From Thuidium tamariscinum (Eukaryota; Streptophyta; Bryopsida; Hypnales; Thuidiaceae), in assembly GCA_947034885.2 (NCBI GenBank), contig OX344758.2, forward strand, positions 21,541,067 through 21,605,066: 64,000 bases of DNA, in the 5' to 3' direction. Position 1 is the first letter of the stretch; each line of letters opens with the position of its first letter. Made by a program: the position numbers and the translations under genes. A model generated the notes under the pieces. That model was given only the letters and a program-made list of their open reading frames with translations, searched no databases and was not told where the DNA came from. Shown here in pieces: positions 36,270 to 49,426 of this stretch.

Positions 36270-36500
36270 TAGATTAACCACTATACAACCAAGGCCTTTT
36301 TTTGCTCAAAATTGCCATTTCTATTGTAAATTGAGTAAAAAAAATTTGAAAATGATTATTTTTGAACATCTAACCATAGGATCTTACACCTAGTTAGCAT
36401 GAAAATGTGTAGAAGAGATTTTCTAAGAAATTCCCACACAAATTACAAGATATCTAAGTTTAAAGTGAAGTAAAGAAGTTTTCTTTTGTACATTGCGGGA
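36270..36500 (+). repeat. Fragment related to the 18154/19692 element family
   Basis: Shares, in order, a GCCATTTCTA word, CATAGGATCTTA, GAAAATGTGTAGAA, and ACAAGATAT with the left thirds of those elements. It breaks off where the repeat at 36510 begins. Confidence 0.5.
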
Positions 36501-36509
36501 CTAATTTAT

Positions 36510-37190
36510 TTGACTTTGAACCTTTTGACTTGAATTTTTGCACTCTAGAATTTTGAGGTTTAAATCTTTATAGTAGGAAATTGAGTTGAGTTTCTAAGAA
36601 AAGCAAAGAAAAAATTTTAAAAAATTAAATTTTCATTCTTAAGAAAATTATTAAATAGAAGTAGGTATGAGATAGAAAGAAAATCTAAGTTATTAATACC
36701 TCTAGGATGGAATTAAAATGCACTAATTCCAATGATGTTATCATTCTAGCAAGCAAATTGCACCATGCAAAATTTTTTCTTTGAAAAATTGCAAAAAATT
36801 TACAATCAAGAAAGAATCCTTATAAGTTATTTTTTTTAGAAGATGCTTAGATTGCCCAAAAAACAAGATTATCCACAACTTTCACATGACTTATTCAAAT
36901 GAAATAAATTAAATCTTTTTATACAAACAAAAATATAATCTATATGAAGAAAAATTCAAACTTTTGAATATTTTATTTGCTATTTGTTCTCTTTTCTTTT
37001 GACCTTATTTGGATATATATTTTATTCACCGGTACCAATTAGAAAAAAAATAATGTTCCCACAGAGATAGTATTAAGTTTTACTATCTTCAATTTTTTTT
37101 TCAAAAAATCATATAAAAAATTGAGACCATAGGTACTTGTCCAAAATCCAATTTGTTCTATGAAGGGACAATGGTTTTTTAGAGATTAAA
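36510..37190 (+). repeat. Direct copy of the 15170-15850 repeat
   Basis: Anchors are TTTTTGCACT, ATTAAATAGAAGTAGGTAT, GGATGGAATTAAAA, TTAGAAGATGCTTAGATTG and CCAAAAAACAAGATT. Non-coding and diverged. Confidence 0.6.
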
Positions 37191-39229
37191 ATTCATTGCC
37201 TATCATTAACCCCCAAAGAACTAAGGTTAGTCTAAATTTCCAAAACCTATAAAGATTTATTATAAAATGCAACTTAGAAAACTAATTTAATGAGAACTCA
37301 AATAATAGTTGTAAAATATTATTCACAAATTAAACCAAATCCATATGCTAAGACCAACTAGTATACAAAACCAATATTCTTCAATAAAATTTGAAGTTAA
37401 GAAAAATGAAAATTTCTTCTAAAATCAATTGCAGATTAAATAATTGTGATTTTCCTAGAGTTTTTTCCCCTTTGATTTCAAAATGTTAAATTCTAGTCCT
37501 AGGATTTTTTGAAGATTTTAAATTTACTTTTATATTCAAGTTGTTTATGGAGAATCATTTTTTAACTAAAAAAGTTATTTTTTTAGGCTAAAACTATTAG
37601 TAACTAATGAATAATAAAATACTTAAAAAATGAAGTCTTCCAAATCTATAATGTACAAGTGTTAATCCTTAAATGATGCACATACCAATTTGGGGTTGAT
37701 GAATGCCTTATTGCCTTTGGAACAATCTACCAAATAGAGAAATATTGTTTTTCATTTATTTATTTTGGTTAGAGTACTTAAGATTGTATACCTTGATGCA
37801 CTACAAAACTTTGTATCAATTAATGAATCCATATTTTTAGAGAAGCCTAGATTCTCTAAACACAACATCAAGCTTAGTTACACTACTTAAGTCATAATTT
37901 TAATTGTGGGCACAATTTTGTATTGACTTCTATTGCATTTGACGTGCTTTTTTAATTTAAAAGTGGGATGGGCAATTGTATACTCCATTGTGATGGGCAG
38001 CTAAGAGTTCTTGATGATGACCCACCTATTGTTTAGGGATTAAAGAACTAATAGAAGATTCTTGAAAAAAAATGATGATTGAATGAAAAAATACATTTTT
38101 ATATACCTAGTATGTGTTTGCATTTAATTATTGTTTAAAATTTGAATGCCTAGTCTTTTAGGAATTGAGACCAAACCCTTTCTAAGTACAAAAATGTGAC
38201 CAAACACCTTTATCTTCATTATTACGGTATATAATATTGTGAATGTCCTAGTTGTCAACTACTTATGAAAAATCCTTTGGAAGTTGTTAAGTCTAGTATG
38301 ACTCTATAAGGAGATCAAATAACAAAATATTAAATACAATACAAGAGTTCTACCCCAATTTTTTCATTTGATACAATGATACAATAAAATATTTATTTGA
38401 TATATATTTTATTTTCAACATATAAAAGGTACTTTTGCACTACATTTGTAGACAAAAAGAAAGAGTAGTGGTTTGATTGCATTTCTTCTCAACCCCAATT
38501 TTCTACTCTCTAAATAATTTGTGTAACCACCAAAAAAAACTCTCCATTCAAATAAACATGTTTGAAAGGTTGAAATGCATCAAATTCAACAACATGCAAG
38601 AAAACTTGTGATTGAATTTCCATATACTAAGTTTGCACAATCACTAAGATAGACATAAGAAAATGGAGTAAAACAAAAAGACAGGCATCTCTGAAGTACC
38701 AAGGACAAAATCAACAAGGTACCACAAACCCAACATAATGACACACAAACTAAGGAATGCACGTCTACAATAATTATAGATTACAAATCATAATTGAACA
38801 TAGTCACTATTACATCACAAGCTTGGTTTTCATTAGGTTGTATTGGCATTTGAAAGGGATTCTAACACAATGTATGATGCATCATCTAGACATCATATTG
38901 ATAAGTTGTGAATAGTCAAAGTTCTAATGAATGATGTACCATAAAACAACATTAGGTTATAATGTTTAGATTTTGGGCATGTTTGATAATGATATCTTCA
39001 TCCTAAACAAGGATCTAGAAGTGGCATTTTTTTGGTACCAATGATCATTTTGAATGTATTTACCTAATGAGTACATGCATAAAATATTGTGTTATTGAGA
39101 AAACAATGAAACTTTATATTGTGCTTGCTACTAAGGTTAATTTTGGAACCCAAAGCAATAGAGACCATTTTCAAAGAGCAAGACCCAACAAAACATTGTT
39201 TTCTGAGGATGTTGAGTATAATGTAATTC
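37191..39229. other. AT-rich intergenic DNA, nothing firm
   Basis: A CATTAACCCCCAAAG word (37205) and a GTTTAGGGATTAAAG word (38028) could be the worn ends of another TTAA element of about 820 bp, but the pairing is too poor to call. Confidence 0.35.
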
Positions 39230-40167
39230 CAGTACACTAAAATTGGTAAATAGTGTTGGTTGATAATTAGTATTGTTCTCAATTTTTTACCCCCAATACT
39301 ATTTATCATCTTATATTTAAATATTGTTGGAACACTTAACTCTTGCTGTCAAAATCTGGTTCTTCCCTAGTGTACCATTGATTTTGTCCTTCATTGGCCT
39401 CCCCTGTTTTTACCCATCCCTGACCTAGGACAATTTTGCCCTTCCTTGGACTAAGGCGGATTTTGCCATTTTCTAGACTAAGCCAATTAGGCCTCCTTCC
39501 TCTTCCTTGAATTGCCTTGAAAACAATTTTGGAAACTTGGTGAGAATTTGGGAGAGCTCTATGTCTTCTTCAAAATGGGAGAACTCCAAGCTTTGGAGAA
39601 GATTGTGAGCTCTCAAACAAGGTGAGGTGGGGTAGGGGATATATACTCCGCCATTTCCCACCTTGATTTCAAACTCTCCCAGTTCCCTCCACTTCCATTC
39701 GAACTTCCAATGCCTACATCTTTTTTTTGAGGTTTGAGATTTAACATTAGATGACACCATTGGATGTATCTTTCTCTCCTCTATTTCCTCTAAAAGATCT
39801 TTTTTTTTTGGCACCACTTTTTTCCCAACCATTGAAGCATTTTTTTACTATCATTCCATCATTTTTAAGAGACATTCCATCATTTTTTATAGTCATTCTA
39901 ACATTTTTTACAACACTCTACTTGCCTTTGGTGGCACCAATCCCATGAAAATTTTACAAGCTACATCACTCATTGCCAAAGCCAATTGGGCAAAAGGAGC
40001 ACCATTCTCCAAAAGTCAGACCAAGTATCAACAAAAAAGTTTTATTGTAGAGCTAAAATAGTGTTAGATTGAGTTAATAATGATCTAACACTAACCTTGC
40101 AAATCACAATTAATGTTAGCTCAGCTAATTAGTGTTGCCAACACTATTTACCAATTTTAGTGTACTG
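39230..40167. mobile_element. Element with perfect 30-bp inverted repeats and CACTA core
   Basis: 30 bp starting CAGTACACTAAAATTGGTAA at 39230 recur as an exact complement ending at 40167. The CACTA word starts at 39235, with TA directly outside both CACTA ends. 938 bp with no recognisable transposase. Interior words (AGTGTTAG and TAACACT) make further inverted pairs near the ends. The perfect ends mark it as the youngest element here. CACTA-like or TA-target class; undecided. Confidence 0.85.
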
Positions 40168-40293
40168 ACTTCTCAAATAGGTACCATGGGGTGCCTTGAG
40201 CTCTAGACTTGGTGATCAAAAAGATCCACTGGAAAACTGTACAATTTCTAGATTGAAAATATTGACTCAATTTCACTTACCATCCAGAAGGGC

Positions 40294-43200
40294 TTAACTT
40301 CCACGGTAAGTGCTGTATGAATAAGGAGCCAGCAATAAAGGGATATGAAAATGCTCCGAAGCCTGTGAAGGCTTCACCTCAAACACCACCATTACATAAG
40401 GGTAGAAGACCTCTCCGCCGTGGACTCTTGTCAAGTAGTCTCTTGTATTGAAAGTTAATCGATATTTACCAGGTTGGAGTCGATTTGAGGCTGGCATGAG
40501 GGGTCCCGATCGGCCGTCGTTGTTGGTGACAGAGCGTCCAACAGGAGACCAACATCCATGATCAATTCTGTCTAATTCCAGAATACCTGCACTCGCGGGT
40601 CATGCGTGAAATTGATTAGAAGATTAGTTGAGAACCAATACAGGACTCATTTTAATTTACGAGCAAAAACTTAAAACAAGTAGAAATAAATAAGCTATTA
40701 GAATTACGTTTCAAAAATATTCTTGAAATATGCCGAATCCAAGTTTTAGATTTTGGAAATATTCAGAAAATATTTGGTATCACGTGTATCCCTATGAAAA
40801 CCCCCTTTTTCTCAGATGTTGCCATAAAAAAATACAAGGGTATCCTCAAGTACCTGCATGAGATGTTTCTGACCACCAGTGAAGGGCAACATCAATGCCT
40901 GACCCTGGTCTACCAAGGGCAACGTCTAGCACATGTGTTGTTATCGGAGGACGAAGGCTAGAAACTGGGGCAGAGTTGAGTTTGGGCGTTGCAAATATTT
41001 CTTGAGTGTCATGAGCTGTTGGAGTTGTGGCTGACAGATCGCTAGAAGGCTGGTCATCAGAAGTTTCTGAAGAAGCAATAAAGTCATCAATCCAGACCTA
41101 TCAAAAGAAGATGGAAGCCATTATCCTACATTGTCATTTAACCATAATACATGGGATAATACGGTTCACAGAGAGAGAATCAACTTTCTCGAGATTTAGG
41201 GGGTAGATTCTTGTAGCAACAGATATTTCCTAATCTGTTAATGTGTCAGTGCTCTCATGAACTGCACTGGAACTCAAGAAAAGAAATTGAATGTAGAAGG
41301 TCACATACGGTGAGAGTCTGAATCCCGAGACATTAGATCGGCAAGGCGAAGCTCGGTGATTTTTTCTTGCTCAGAAGCTGCGTTTTGGAGTTCGTCAATT
41401 GGTCGGTTACTGTATCTTTCCTGTACATGCAACAGTAAATGCTCATTGCCAAAGCAAGAGTGGACCGCTCTTGAAAAGGGTAAATTGTGCAGACCAATTC
41501 ATCAAAGACCAATGAGAAGTAGAAATCACACTCAAATACTGAACCCTTTGCTCACTATGTAGGAACAAAGTATCAGTCCTGTTGGATCAAGGGCATCTAC
41601 GGGTCTTCTGAGATAAGGAATGTGCATACCTTCAATGCAGCCAAAACATCATTGTTACACTTGTCTTGTATGCATATCAAAAACACGAAACCAAACTTTG
41701 CTTCATACTGTCGATTCCACTCAGCAAGCTCCTGCAACAATTGTACGACAGAACAAGTGATTTGCAGCTTGTACTGTGCATGTTAATGTGGACTACTCAG
41801 GGCGTCTACAGCCGATAAACCGTGAAGCAAGCTGAAACAAAAACTATTAAGAGACTTTACCGTGTGGATTCACCATCCGAACTGTATGTTCAACAAAATA
41901 AAAAGTGCAACACGACCCGATTTAATGAATGTGTATCTTCAAAATGTACCTGACGTAAATGCTCGTCTGCACTATTCAGAGGTGCAGCTTGCTCCCCTAC
42001 ACATAACCTAAAAATTCCATCAACGCCAAAGCGTCAAAAGTTGGCATTTCAGCTTGGCGGATGGCTATGGGAGCGTCTGTCTTTGGAGAGCCCAGACGGA
42101 GAAGGACATTGCTTAGACTCGAGTGATACCGTTTCATCTTTCATGACATGTACATCTCCTCTACACCGAAACTCGACCCTAGCGCGAGCAACATTTATTT
42201 TTCGAAGTAAAGATATTGGGCACAAGAGCATTTGAGAACACCTTGACGATTCACAAAATATTAAGAAAAAACTTTCCTGCCCAATCGTGCGTTTATGATC
42301 AATGTTGCTTGAGGAGATAGAATTCCGAATGGAGATGAAGCACGTACCTCTCGTTAGCATTCTCTGAGCGCATTGTTTCCACATCTCCGATTCGTGGATG
42401 CACTGCAAAAGCCTCCAACCATCCCGATACGTCCACCTGCGCCACAGTCCTCCAAATCTGATTAAAGGCTCTTTAGCTGGGAACATATTCTTTGCTGATC
42501 CCGGCCCGGACTACTAAACCATGCAGTGAACTCTAAGGCTTCTTAACCCTTGGTGTCTGAGTGGCGAAATTTTGGTATTTCTTATGAGATGGATCTATGA
42601 GGAAATTTCAAGGAAGGTAGCAAAATATACCAAGGGCAAGAAAAAATCATGTCGGTCAGATTTCGATTGTAAAATATATACTTAAACTTATTATAAATTG
42701 CCTGTAAGCTATCAAATAATACTTGCTATAGTTTCAGACAGCTGCCCACGGCTGAATCACGTCAATTTTAGGGTTGCAAATGTTTTATCAAAACGGTGGC
42801 AGACACTCAGAACTATATCACAAACTGATCCAATGGCTAGGTGATCAATGACGAAATTCGACAGTGCAATTGTGCAACACAGTACATGGGTCGAATCTGA
42901 ATAATGTATAAACTACTCCTCTACCAAAATGCTGACCTTCTGTCGATCTGCTCCAAGAATTCAATTTCAGAAGTAGACCTAATTCACAGATACTACGACC
43001 TAATTGCAAATTTCTTCCAAGATACAAACACGCATCATTGCCGTCAGTTTGCACTGGATGCATCCGGCGATGGCATCCAAAACATCCTCCCTTGAGCATG
43101 GCATGCCAACAGTCCACGGGCCGGATTTGGTGGAATAAAGTGCCACATTAGGAGCATCCGACCTACTCCTGTCCAGGATGCGATTAATCTGCATATTTAA

Positions 43201-43426
43201 GGTAACTTCTCACCACTTCTGCAAGACGCGCGTAACTTATGACAAAATCACGATCGCAAGCCCTTCCAATCAAGAAAGCCACAAAACAAAATAGCACCTT
43301 ATTCCACCAAATTTCGCGTGCCGCTTCGACAGCTAGATCCAAAGAAGAGAACGGTGCCACACGTGCCATCTCGCTCGCGAAACGAACACTCCCGCAGCAT
43401 CTCAAAAAAGACTGCATTGTTGTCAT
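40294..43426 (-). CDS. TTL: Allantoin synthase (transthyretin-like, OHCU decarboxylase + HIU hydrolase), seven exons
   Basis: Bifunctional purine catabolism enzyme: the C-terminal domain hydrolyses 5-hydroxyisourate to OHCU, the N-terminal domain decarboxylates OHCU to (S)-allantoin. Exons on the minus strand: 43298-43426, 42348-42436, 41950-42007, 41630-41731, 41309-41420, 40854-41066 and 40294-40586; phases join to 331 residues (Arabidopsis TTL 324). Start is the first ATG in frame. N-terminal domain: CCGS, REIWW, VDVSGWLEAFAVHPRIGD with catalytic His56, GEQ with Glu78, ELAEWNRQYEAKFGF, EKITELRLADLM. HIU hydrolase domain: ITTHVLD (His208), NNDGR (Arg260), EHFHIPLLL (His315) and terminal YRGS. 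All catalytic residues are present. The linker (about 160-200) holds no RLx5HL peroxisomal PTS2 signal in this splice model, unlike Arabidopsis. Confidence 0.95.
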
Positions 43427-43499
43427 CTCCACACAACTGCTTCGATCAATTCTCACCCGCTCTTGAGTCGATCTACAGCTCGAATGAGAAGAATCTGAA

Positions 43500-45400
43500 T
43501 TCAAACAGCACCAAATCGAGAGTTCAATAGCTCAAAGTTTCCACTGATTCAGTAAGAGTGTATGTCAAATGTGTTTCAGTTGATTCCTGAGGAACTTCAC
43601 GAGCTGGTCTAAGCTTCAACGGAAGCAGATCTGTATGTAAGCCTCCGTGAGGTTGGGAATGGAAGAAGGGAGGGCGGGGGACGAGCTGGCACAGATCCTG
43701 ACGAATGTCATCCTTATTTTCATCCAAACTAATGTATCATCCATCATACTTGCAGATCAGCTGAAGTCACCGACAGGCCTGTGTCTGATTGACGCGTTGC
43801 ATGTTGAAGTCGATCTGGCATGGCTTACTATTCAACTCAAGCTACACTGTTGGCACGTGGCAAGTGAATTGAATAAGGGAATCTAACCTTCACCGACGGA
43901 AGGTAAGTTGGTAAACCCTGGAAGAATGACCAACCGGTTGTTTGGAGTATACTCTCGGCTAGGTCTTAAGAAAAAACAACCATATTCTTCTTCTTTTTTT
44001 CTAAAATTTTGAATTCAAATCAGCAATTCTCAATTTCAACTAGCTAACTTGTAACTAAATGTCAGTACTCTCCAGTCATTGGTGGGAATTTATTAAACAC
44101 TAAATATTTGTGGTATCCTTTTTGGATTAAATGGGCTCGTTTTGTTTTTTCATAGGATTTCATAGGTAGCTCATTTTTAGAGAAAGAAAAGTGGATGTGG
44201 AACTTAACTCTAAAAAGTTGTATAGCATACTATGAATATGGTAGTGTTTGATTAGAAGAACATTGATTAAATACTCTTTAGTGCAAAGTAAATTAATGAT
44301 CATGATAGAATGTAAATTCCAAAGGGTTTTTCTAAGATTAACCTTACAACACCATTGCAAAGAGTTAATGTTCAGTGGATGACAAAAAATCCTTCCATAT
44401 TAAAAAGTTTTTTGACAATTTAAAACTTCTTCTTTGAAATTTGTTCATAACTTTTGATTGGAGGATCGAAATGTCAAATGGATTTTTGCAAGGTGAAAGT
44501 TGGTTTGATTCCCACTTTCTTTTAGTTTGAAGTTTAAGAAGAAGAACATATTCTTCTATGCCTAAATGAGGTCTCAAATTCTACTTTTAACACAATTCCT
44601 ATTTCAAACTTCACTAGGAGTAGTTGAGTTCCTACAACTTCTAAACTACATATCCCACATAGGTTGTTCTACCTCCTACCACCCCATTTATATATGGAGA
44701 GTTTATCTTCTTCAAAGAAAACTCAAATTAAAAAATTGATGATAAATGGATAAAGATAACTTTGTATGAATGTTCAATGGATTCTATGGATTTTAGGCAA
44801 ACCAACTACCTTTACAATCATTTGTTTTCTTTATGTCATTCATGGATAGTTGTTGTCTTAAAAATGGAAGGGGGATCAAATATCATTTAAAAATTTGACA
44901 ACAAGTTGACAAAGAATTGAAAAGTTCTCAGAAATTAACAAGATAAAGTTGCAAAAACATGGTTGTTGTCATTTCAGACAATTTTCTATCATAAACTTGT
45001 CATCTTGGGCTACATTTCCTCATAGTGTGCAAAATGGGGAATTCCTATACAATAGTTTGGCTTCCAAGGAATACCTTTGATTTTTTTTAAAAGTAGACAA
45101 TTGACATTGTATCAAAAAGATGATTTCTGTGGTGACTAGGTTGTCTTTATAGGATTTATGCAAGTGGTTTCATATTTTTCCAAACATTTTTAAATTACTT
45201 ATAAATTTTCAAAGATTTGGGGCATAGGCACCTACTTGTGATCGAGTACAAGTTTCTACTTGCACTAATCCATCCACTTGCATCTTCTAAAGAAATAAGA
45301 GGAAATCAAAGACTATGATTAGCACTTGCAATAAGAATTGTTTTTCCTTCATTCAATCAATCGTTTAAATGTTCCATTTAGGGATCACCTCTTACCTATA
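43500..45400. other. Intergenic: promoter side of allantoin synthase, then AT-rich DNA
   Basis: 43430-43930 is GC-richer and should hold the leader and promoter of the allantoin synthase gene. From about 43970 on it is AT-rich with nothing recognised. Confidence 0.4.
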
Positions 45401-45406
45401 CTACAC

Positions 45407-45675
45407 ATGAGGGGGGATTGAATCAAAGGAGGGTTGTTTCAAGCCTGTTCCCCTCGTTGTTCCCAAAACACGTAAAATACGTCTAATTGTTGTCAAGCTA
45501 GTAATTACCCCAAAATAAATAAATAAATTGGGGGGAGGGCTTGAAATATGAAAAAAAACTCAAAGAAAAGACGTGATCAGGTCCTAGCCATGTCACATTC
45601 TTGCCATTGTGTAGTTCCCTCCTTCCCCACATTCTACAAACTCGTAGTCTTGTTTGGGCCTCAATCTCCCCTAAT
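45407..45675. mobile_element. Worn MITE of the ATTAGGAGG-ended group
   Basis: ATGAGGGGGGATTGAATCAA at 45407 pairs imperfectly (about 14 of 20) with GGGCCTCAATCTCCCCTAAT ending at 45675. The interior has CCTGTTCCCC, GTTCCCAA and AGCCATGTCA words that match the GC-rich words of the elements at 29228 and 54316. Confidence 0.5.
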
Positions 45676-48110
45676 GATTATTTATAGGGGCCATTCAAGA
45701 AAATGAACACTTTTACAATAAATTACTACCAGGTATTGTAGATTGAAGATCCATAGAGTTGTCTTAAATAAGTAATCTTTTGAACCTTTGGAAGAATGAG
45801 AATTCTTCTTGTTTTTGGGTATAAAAACTTGCCTTCAATTTTAAATATCATTAATCTATAGCCTTTAATTACAAATAAAAATTCAGAATTATCAAATTTT
45901 AACATCTATGACAAATTATTTGTTCATGTGTTTTTTCAATGGTTGAAATTTGGAATAGAGCTTCATGTTTTGTGGCCCTTCAAAAAAAGCCTCGTAGGTA
46001 TCCACTAAAATGGTTATTTAGAATCATTATGGGTGAAGAATTGGAAAATGCTGGTAAGTTGTACATTAAAATTCATAGAGTAGATAATTGTGGTGTCATT
46101 TTTATTATAAAATAATAACTAGTGTGCATTGTATTGTTGTGACAACCAAAATAGAAGTAAAAATACTTTTCTAATTTCTTAATTTATGAAAACTTTAAGA
46201 GTGTGATTGGAAATTCATAGTCTAAAAGATTGTACTATAACAAACAAATAACCTACCTAGTTTAAAGTATGGATATTATATTATTATAATTATATATTTT
46301 TATTAAAATATAATATAATATTGTATATAATAATATTTGATTTATAATATTATACTGGTCACTATAAATACTAAGATTTTAAATGCTCCCTCCTTGTATA
46401 ATGATTTTTTTGTTGGCCTTAATTTTCTATCCCAAAATTATCTTTTTGTTGTAGTTTGTGACTTGTTGATTGTTGCTTGATCAAAGGTGATGAAGCTTTG
46501 GGAGGCAGAATAGAAGTCCACACATGGTCTTAGTCCCATACTAATTATCCAAAAAATTACATTCTCACAATTAAACAATTAACTACCCATTGATGTTTTT
46601 TTAAAACTACCCTCAAATTTTCACTTTTTTGTACTTCCAAATTACACTTTGAAAAGAGCTCTAAAACTTAAAGTTTTAAGAACAATAAGAGTGCATAAGA
46701 CTCAACTTACAATGCAAGATGGATTGTATTTTTTAATTTTCAATCTTAATGTGGAGAATTTTGTCCAATAAGGAGAGATCATTTTGGGATGGAGAAAGTA
46801 AAATATACCACAACAATTAACATCAATGCCAAATAAACTTGATTAATAATTGGAATGTCCAATTTTTTTTACTATGATGTACATTAGTTTGTGCTTGTGA
46901 GAAATGAAATGGGCAATACTAAATAATCATTTTAGTGCAATATAGTAAAGTTCAATGGAGATGGCTAGAGGGTAGGATTTTGTACAAATTTAATTTTAAA
47001 CAGAAATAAACAAATTATGTTAATTTTTCAAAAAATATTTTAAATTATAAATAGAATTATACTATAGATGGAATATTTATAAATTTGACATTCTCTAAAA
47101 AAAAATATTTTGAAATCACATGAAACAACTCTCTAAATTTCTATAGATTCTACTTTATAATAATATTAGCATAATATCTGTAAGTTCATTGAATTGGCAC
47201 CCCCAACAAATGCTGAATGAGGTGTTGGATGGTAGTCAACTAACTACATAGGCTCTAATTTTAATTTCCCCTAGAAAGGGCACATACTCTAGCATAACTT
47301 GGACTACACAAGCTAGGATACTTATGGGATTCTTCCACCCACCAATTTAAATCTTAGGCAGAAGTTTCATCGCGGTTCAAACTAATCGAAGTAGAAAGAT
47401 GCAAGTGGAGTCATACCGAGGGGTCATATCATTCCCAGTATCCCTCTTAAATGGCTTGCCATGATCTCCAGACATTTTGATAATGGCTCAACTTGAGGAG
47501 TGGATTGGTATTTTTTCATTTGAAGAAACTATCTTTGATTTGGTGTGGAAAAATCCAACTCCTAGCAACGGCATCCTCTTAGAGCATCCCCATGAGACTC
47601 GGGCAATGATGCAAACTTGTAGAATGGTCGTCTCTGGTCACAATACTTGCCCCATGGGAGGCACAACCAAGTGAAAAGAAAGGCTAGGCTCGGCCAAATT
47701 TAATGATGGCTTGGCCAAATGGAGAGAATTTGGCTAGGCTCGGTGTACTTAAAAAAATTGAATTCCTTCTTTTTAGGCACTTTAGCATTGACAAAGGGTT
47801 TGTTTTCTCGGAATCCATGACAAAGCACTTTGAAATCCAAAATAGTTTGTTCCCCATACTTATTCACCGCTTTGGGGTGGGGCAACTTTATTTGGTTGGG
47901 CCCGGGCTTACTCAATGACTCTACAAGTGGTCCTTGCCCACGCCTCTCTTATTCACAACATGTGGGGATGCTCTTACCTCGTCAATAATCTATCACCCTA
48001 GGGTAATAACTTCTCTGTCGCCACAATGAGGCCAATATCTCATCAATTGTCTTAAGTATCCAACCCACCTACAACCAAGACTCTTATATGATTCATTCAA
48101 ACGGTTCACA
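45676..48110. other. AT-rich intergenic DNA with an extreme AT patch
   Basis: 46265-46350 is almost pure A/T (TATTATATTATTATAATTAT and similar), a likely unstable microsatellite. From about 47200 the composition is less AT-rich and may be an older part of the retroelement remnant ending near 48642, but no domain is readable there. Confidence 0.4.
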
Positions 48111-48267
48111 TTACGATGGTAGAGAGGGATAGTCATCGATTTTCTCAACTGTTTTACTATGGTGATGTTAGACTTTTGAATTTTTACCTAGATAGGTGGA
48201 GACGGGGTGATGGCTCCCCGCTATTGAAATACTTCACTACCTTAGGTTATAAGCAGATGACCCAAAC

Positions 48268-48642
48268 ATGTCAACTTTCAAGATCCATCCCATCAAAGTG
48301 GGATGGCCATTTACTGGCATCTTTCTCTTCGAAATGGAGAGATGTATAGAGGAAACCAAGAGCGAGGAAGGAGTTGGTGTTTATGTAGTTTGCTTTCTAC
48401 AATGTGGTGGTTGTACATACTTGGAGAACCAAGGTATCGATAAGACATGCAATTGTTGTGATTTAAAAGTACTCGAATCCCCTCATCATAGATTCTATAC
48501 GTGTCCGAGTGCCTTGGAAGTATGGGATTTTATGCAAACAATGATCCACCATATTCGAGGTGTTTGGCCAATGAATAGCCCACATGTCAAATTGAATTTC
48601 TCACAAGGTGTCTTTGGAGACTCTCTACTTGGAAGCTTTTAA
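48268..48642 (+). pseudogene. LINE ORF2 fragment: reverse-transcriptase zinc-binding region
   Basis: The frame reads TYLENQGIDKTCNCCDLKVL then ESPHHRFYTCPSALEVWDF. The order CxxC ... ESxxHxFxxCPxAxxVW is that of the zinc-binding domain found after the reverse transcriptase of plant non-LTR retrotransposons. The preceding stretch fits the usual run-up in length but is degenerate, with frame changes (48116-48349 is in another frame). No catalytic reverse-transcriptase core, tail or target duplication is visible: a dead fragment. Confidence 0.6.
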
Positions 48643-49027
48643 GATCTCAAAGATTTGTAGTCTCTCTTTAGAGGTATGTGTCTAGGGACTATATAAATTT
48701 CAAGGAATTCCCAAGTTTTCAATCAACACTGTTGGCCCATTGAGCTATTACAATAGATAGTCTAGGAGGCACTTTTAGATGTTAGACATGCAACCTATAT
48801 TAAAACTCAATCTTCAATACAACAACGTCCATAGGACTCATTTGCCATTTGGGCAAAATTTGACAATACTTGGCTCAAATATAATATTTTGGCTTTAATT
48901 AGGGATCATGTATCATTTGGAGAAAGAAAAGTCCGATTTCATGTAGTTTTATTTAGAATAGCCATTTCAACTCTATTTTTTCTTTTTTTTGGTTGTGCCC
49001 TTGGATTTAGAATGTATTTTCTTGTCT

Positions 49028-49353
49028 CATAAGAGTATTTCTAGCTGTTGTAGAAGACTACAAGTTCCCAAATGCTGAGAATGCTATGGAAATGTTGTGA
49101 ATGCTGCAACATTAGCATGTTGATGTGGTTGAGCGATTGCCAAGTCCGATAATATTAATTTTTTAATTAGTTAAATTAATTATTAAAAAAATTTAAATCA
49201 TTTTTTTGCTTTTAAAGATTTTTTGAATTTTTTTGAAATTAATTTTTTTGAAATGCAAAAATTCAGACCTATAGGGTCTAGTTTGCAACACTAGGAACAA
49301 TTTCAAGGAACGGCCTTGAAATGGTCTTCTAGAGGCCTAGAAATCCTCTTATG
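49028..49353 (-). mobile_element. MITE with CATAAGAGG-type ends (326 bp)
   Basis: CATAAGAGTATTTCTAG at 49028 and CTAGAAATCCTCTTATG ending at 49353. It matches the reverse complement of 54316-54679 along its GC-rich parts (ACTACAAGTTCCCAAATGCT, GATGTGGTTGAGCGATTGCC, AAATTCAGACC, ACAATTTCAAGGAAC, GAAATGGTCT). Non-coding. Confidence 0.85.
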
Positions 49354-49393
49354 CTTTTGATGTAATGGTTCTTGCAACTTGTTCAAAAAATAT

Positions 49394-49394
<1 letters not shown>

Positions 49395-49424
<30 letters not shown>
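49395..49424 (+). repeat. (TCAA)n microsatellite
   Basis: About seven copies of a 4-bp unit, directly after the element ending at 49353. Confidence 0.9.

Positions 49425-49426
<2 letters not shown>

Noticed and set aside
37205..38040. A further TTAA element
   Set aside because: The supposed ends pair too poorly and no second copy was seen.
39473..39832. 119-codon minus-strand frame as a transposase of the 39230-40167 element
   Set aside because: Low-complexity Lys/Glu sequence with no catalytic motif; the element looks non-autonomous.
41067..41097. Alternative acceptor at 41097 for exon 6 of allantoin synthase
   Set aside because: Joining there leads to a stop within a few codons, while the acceptor at 41066 keeps the frame.
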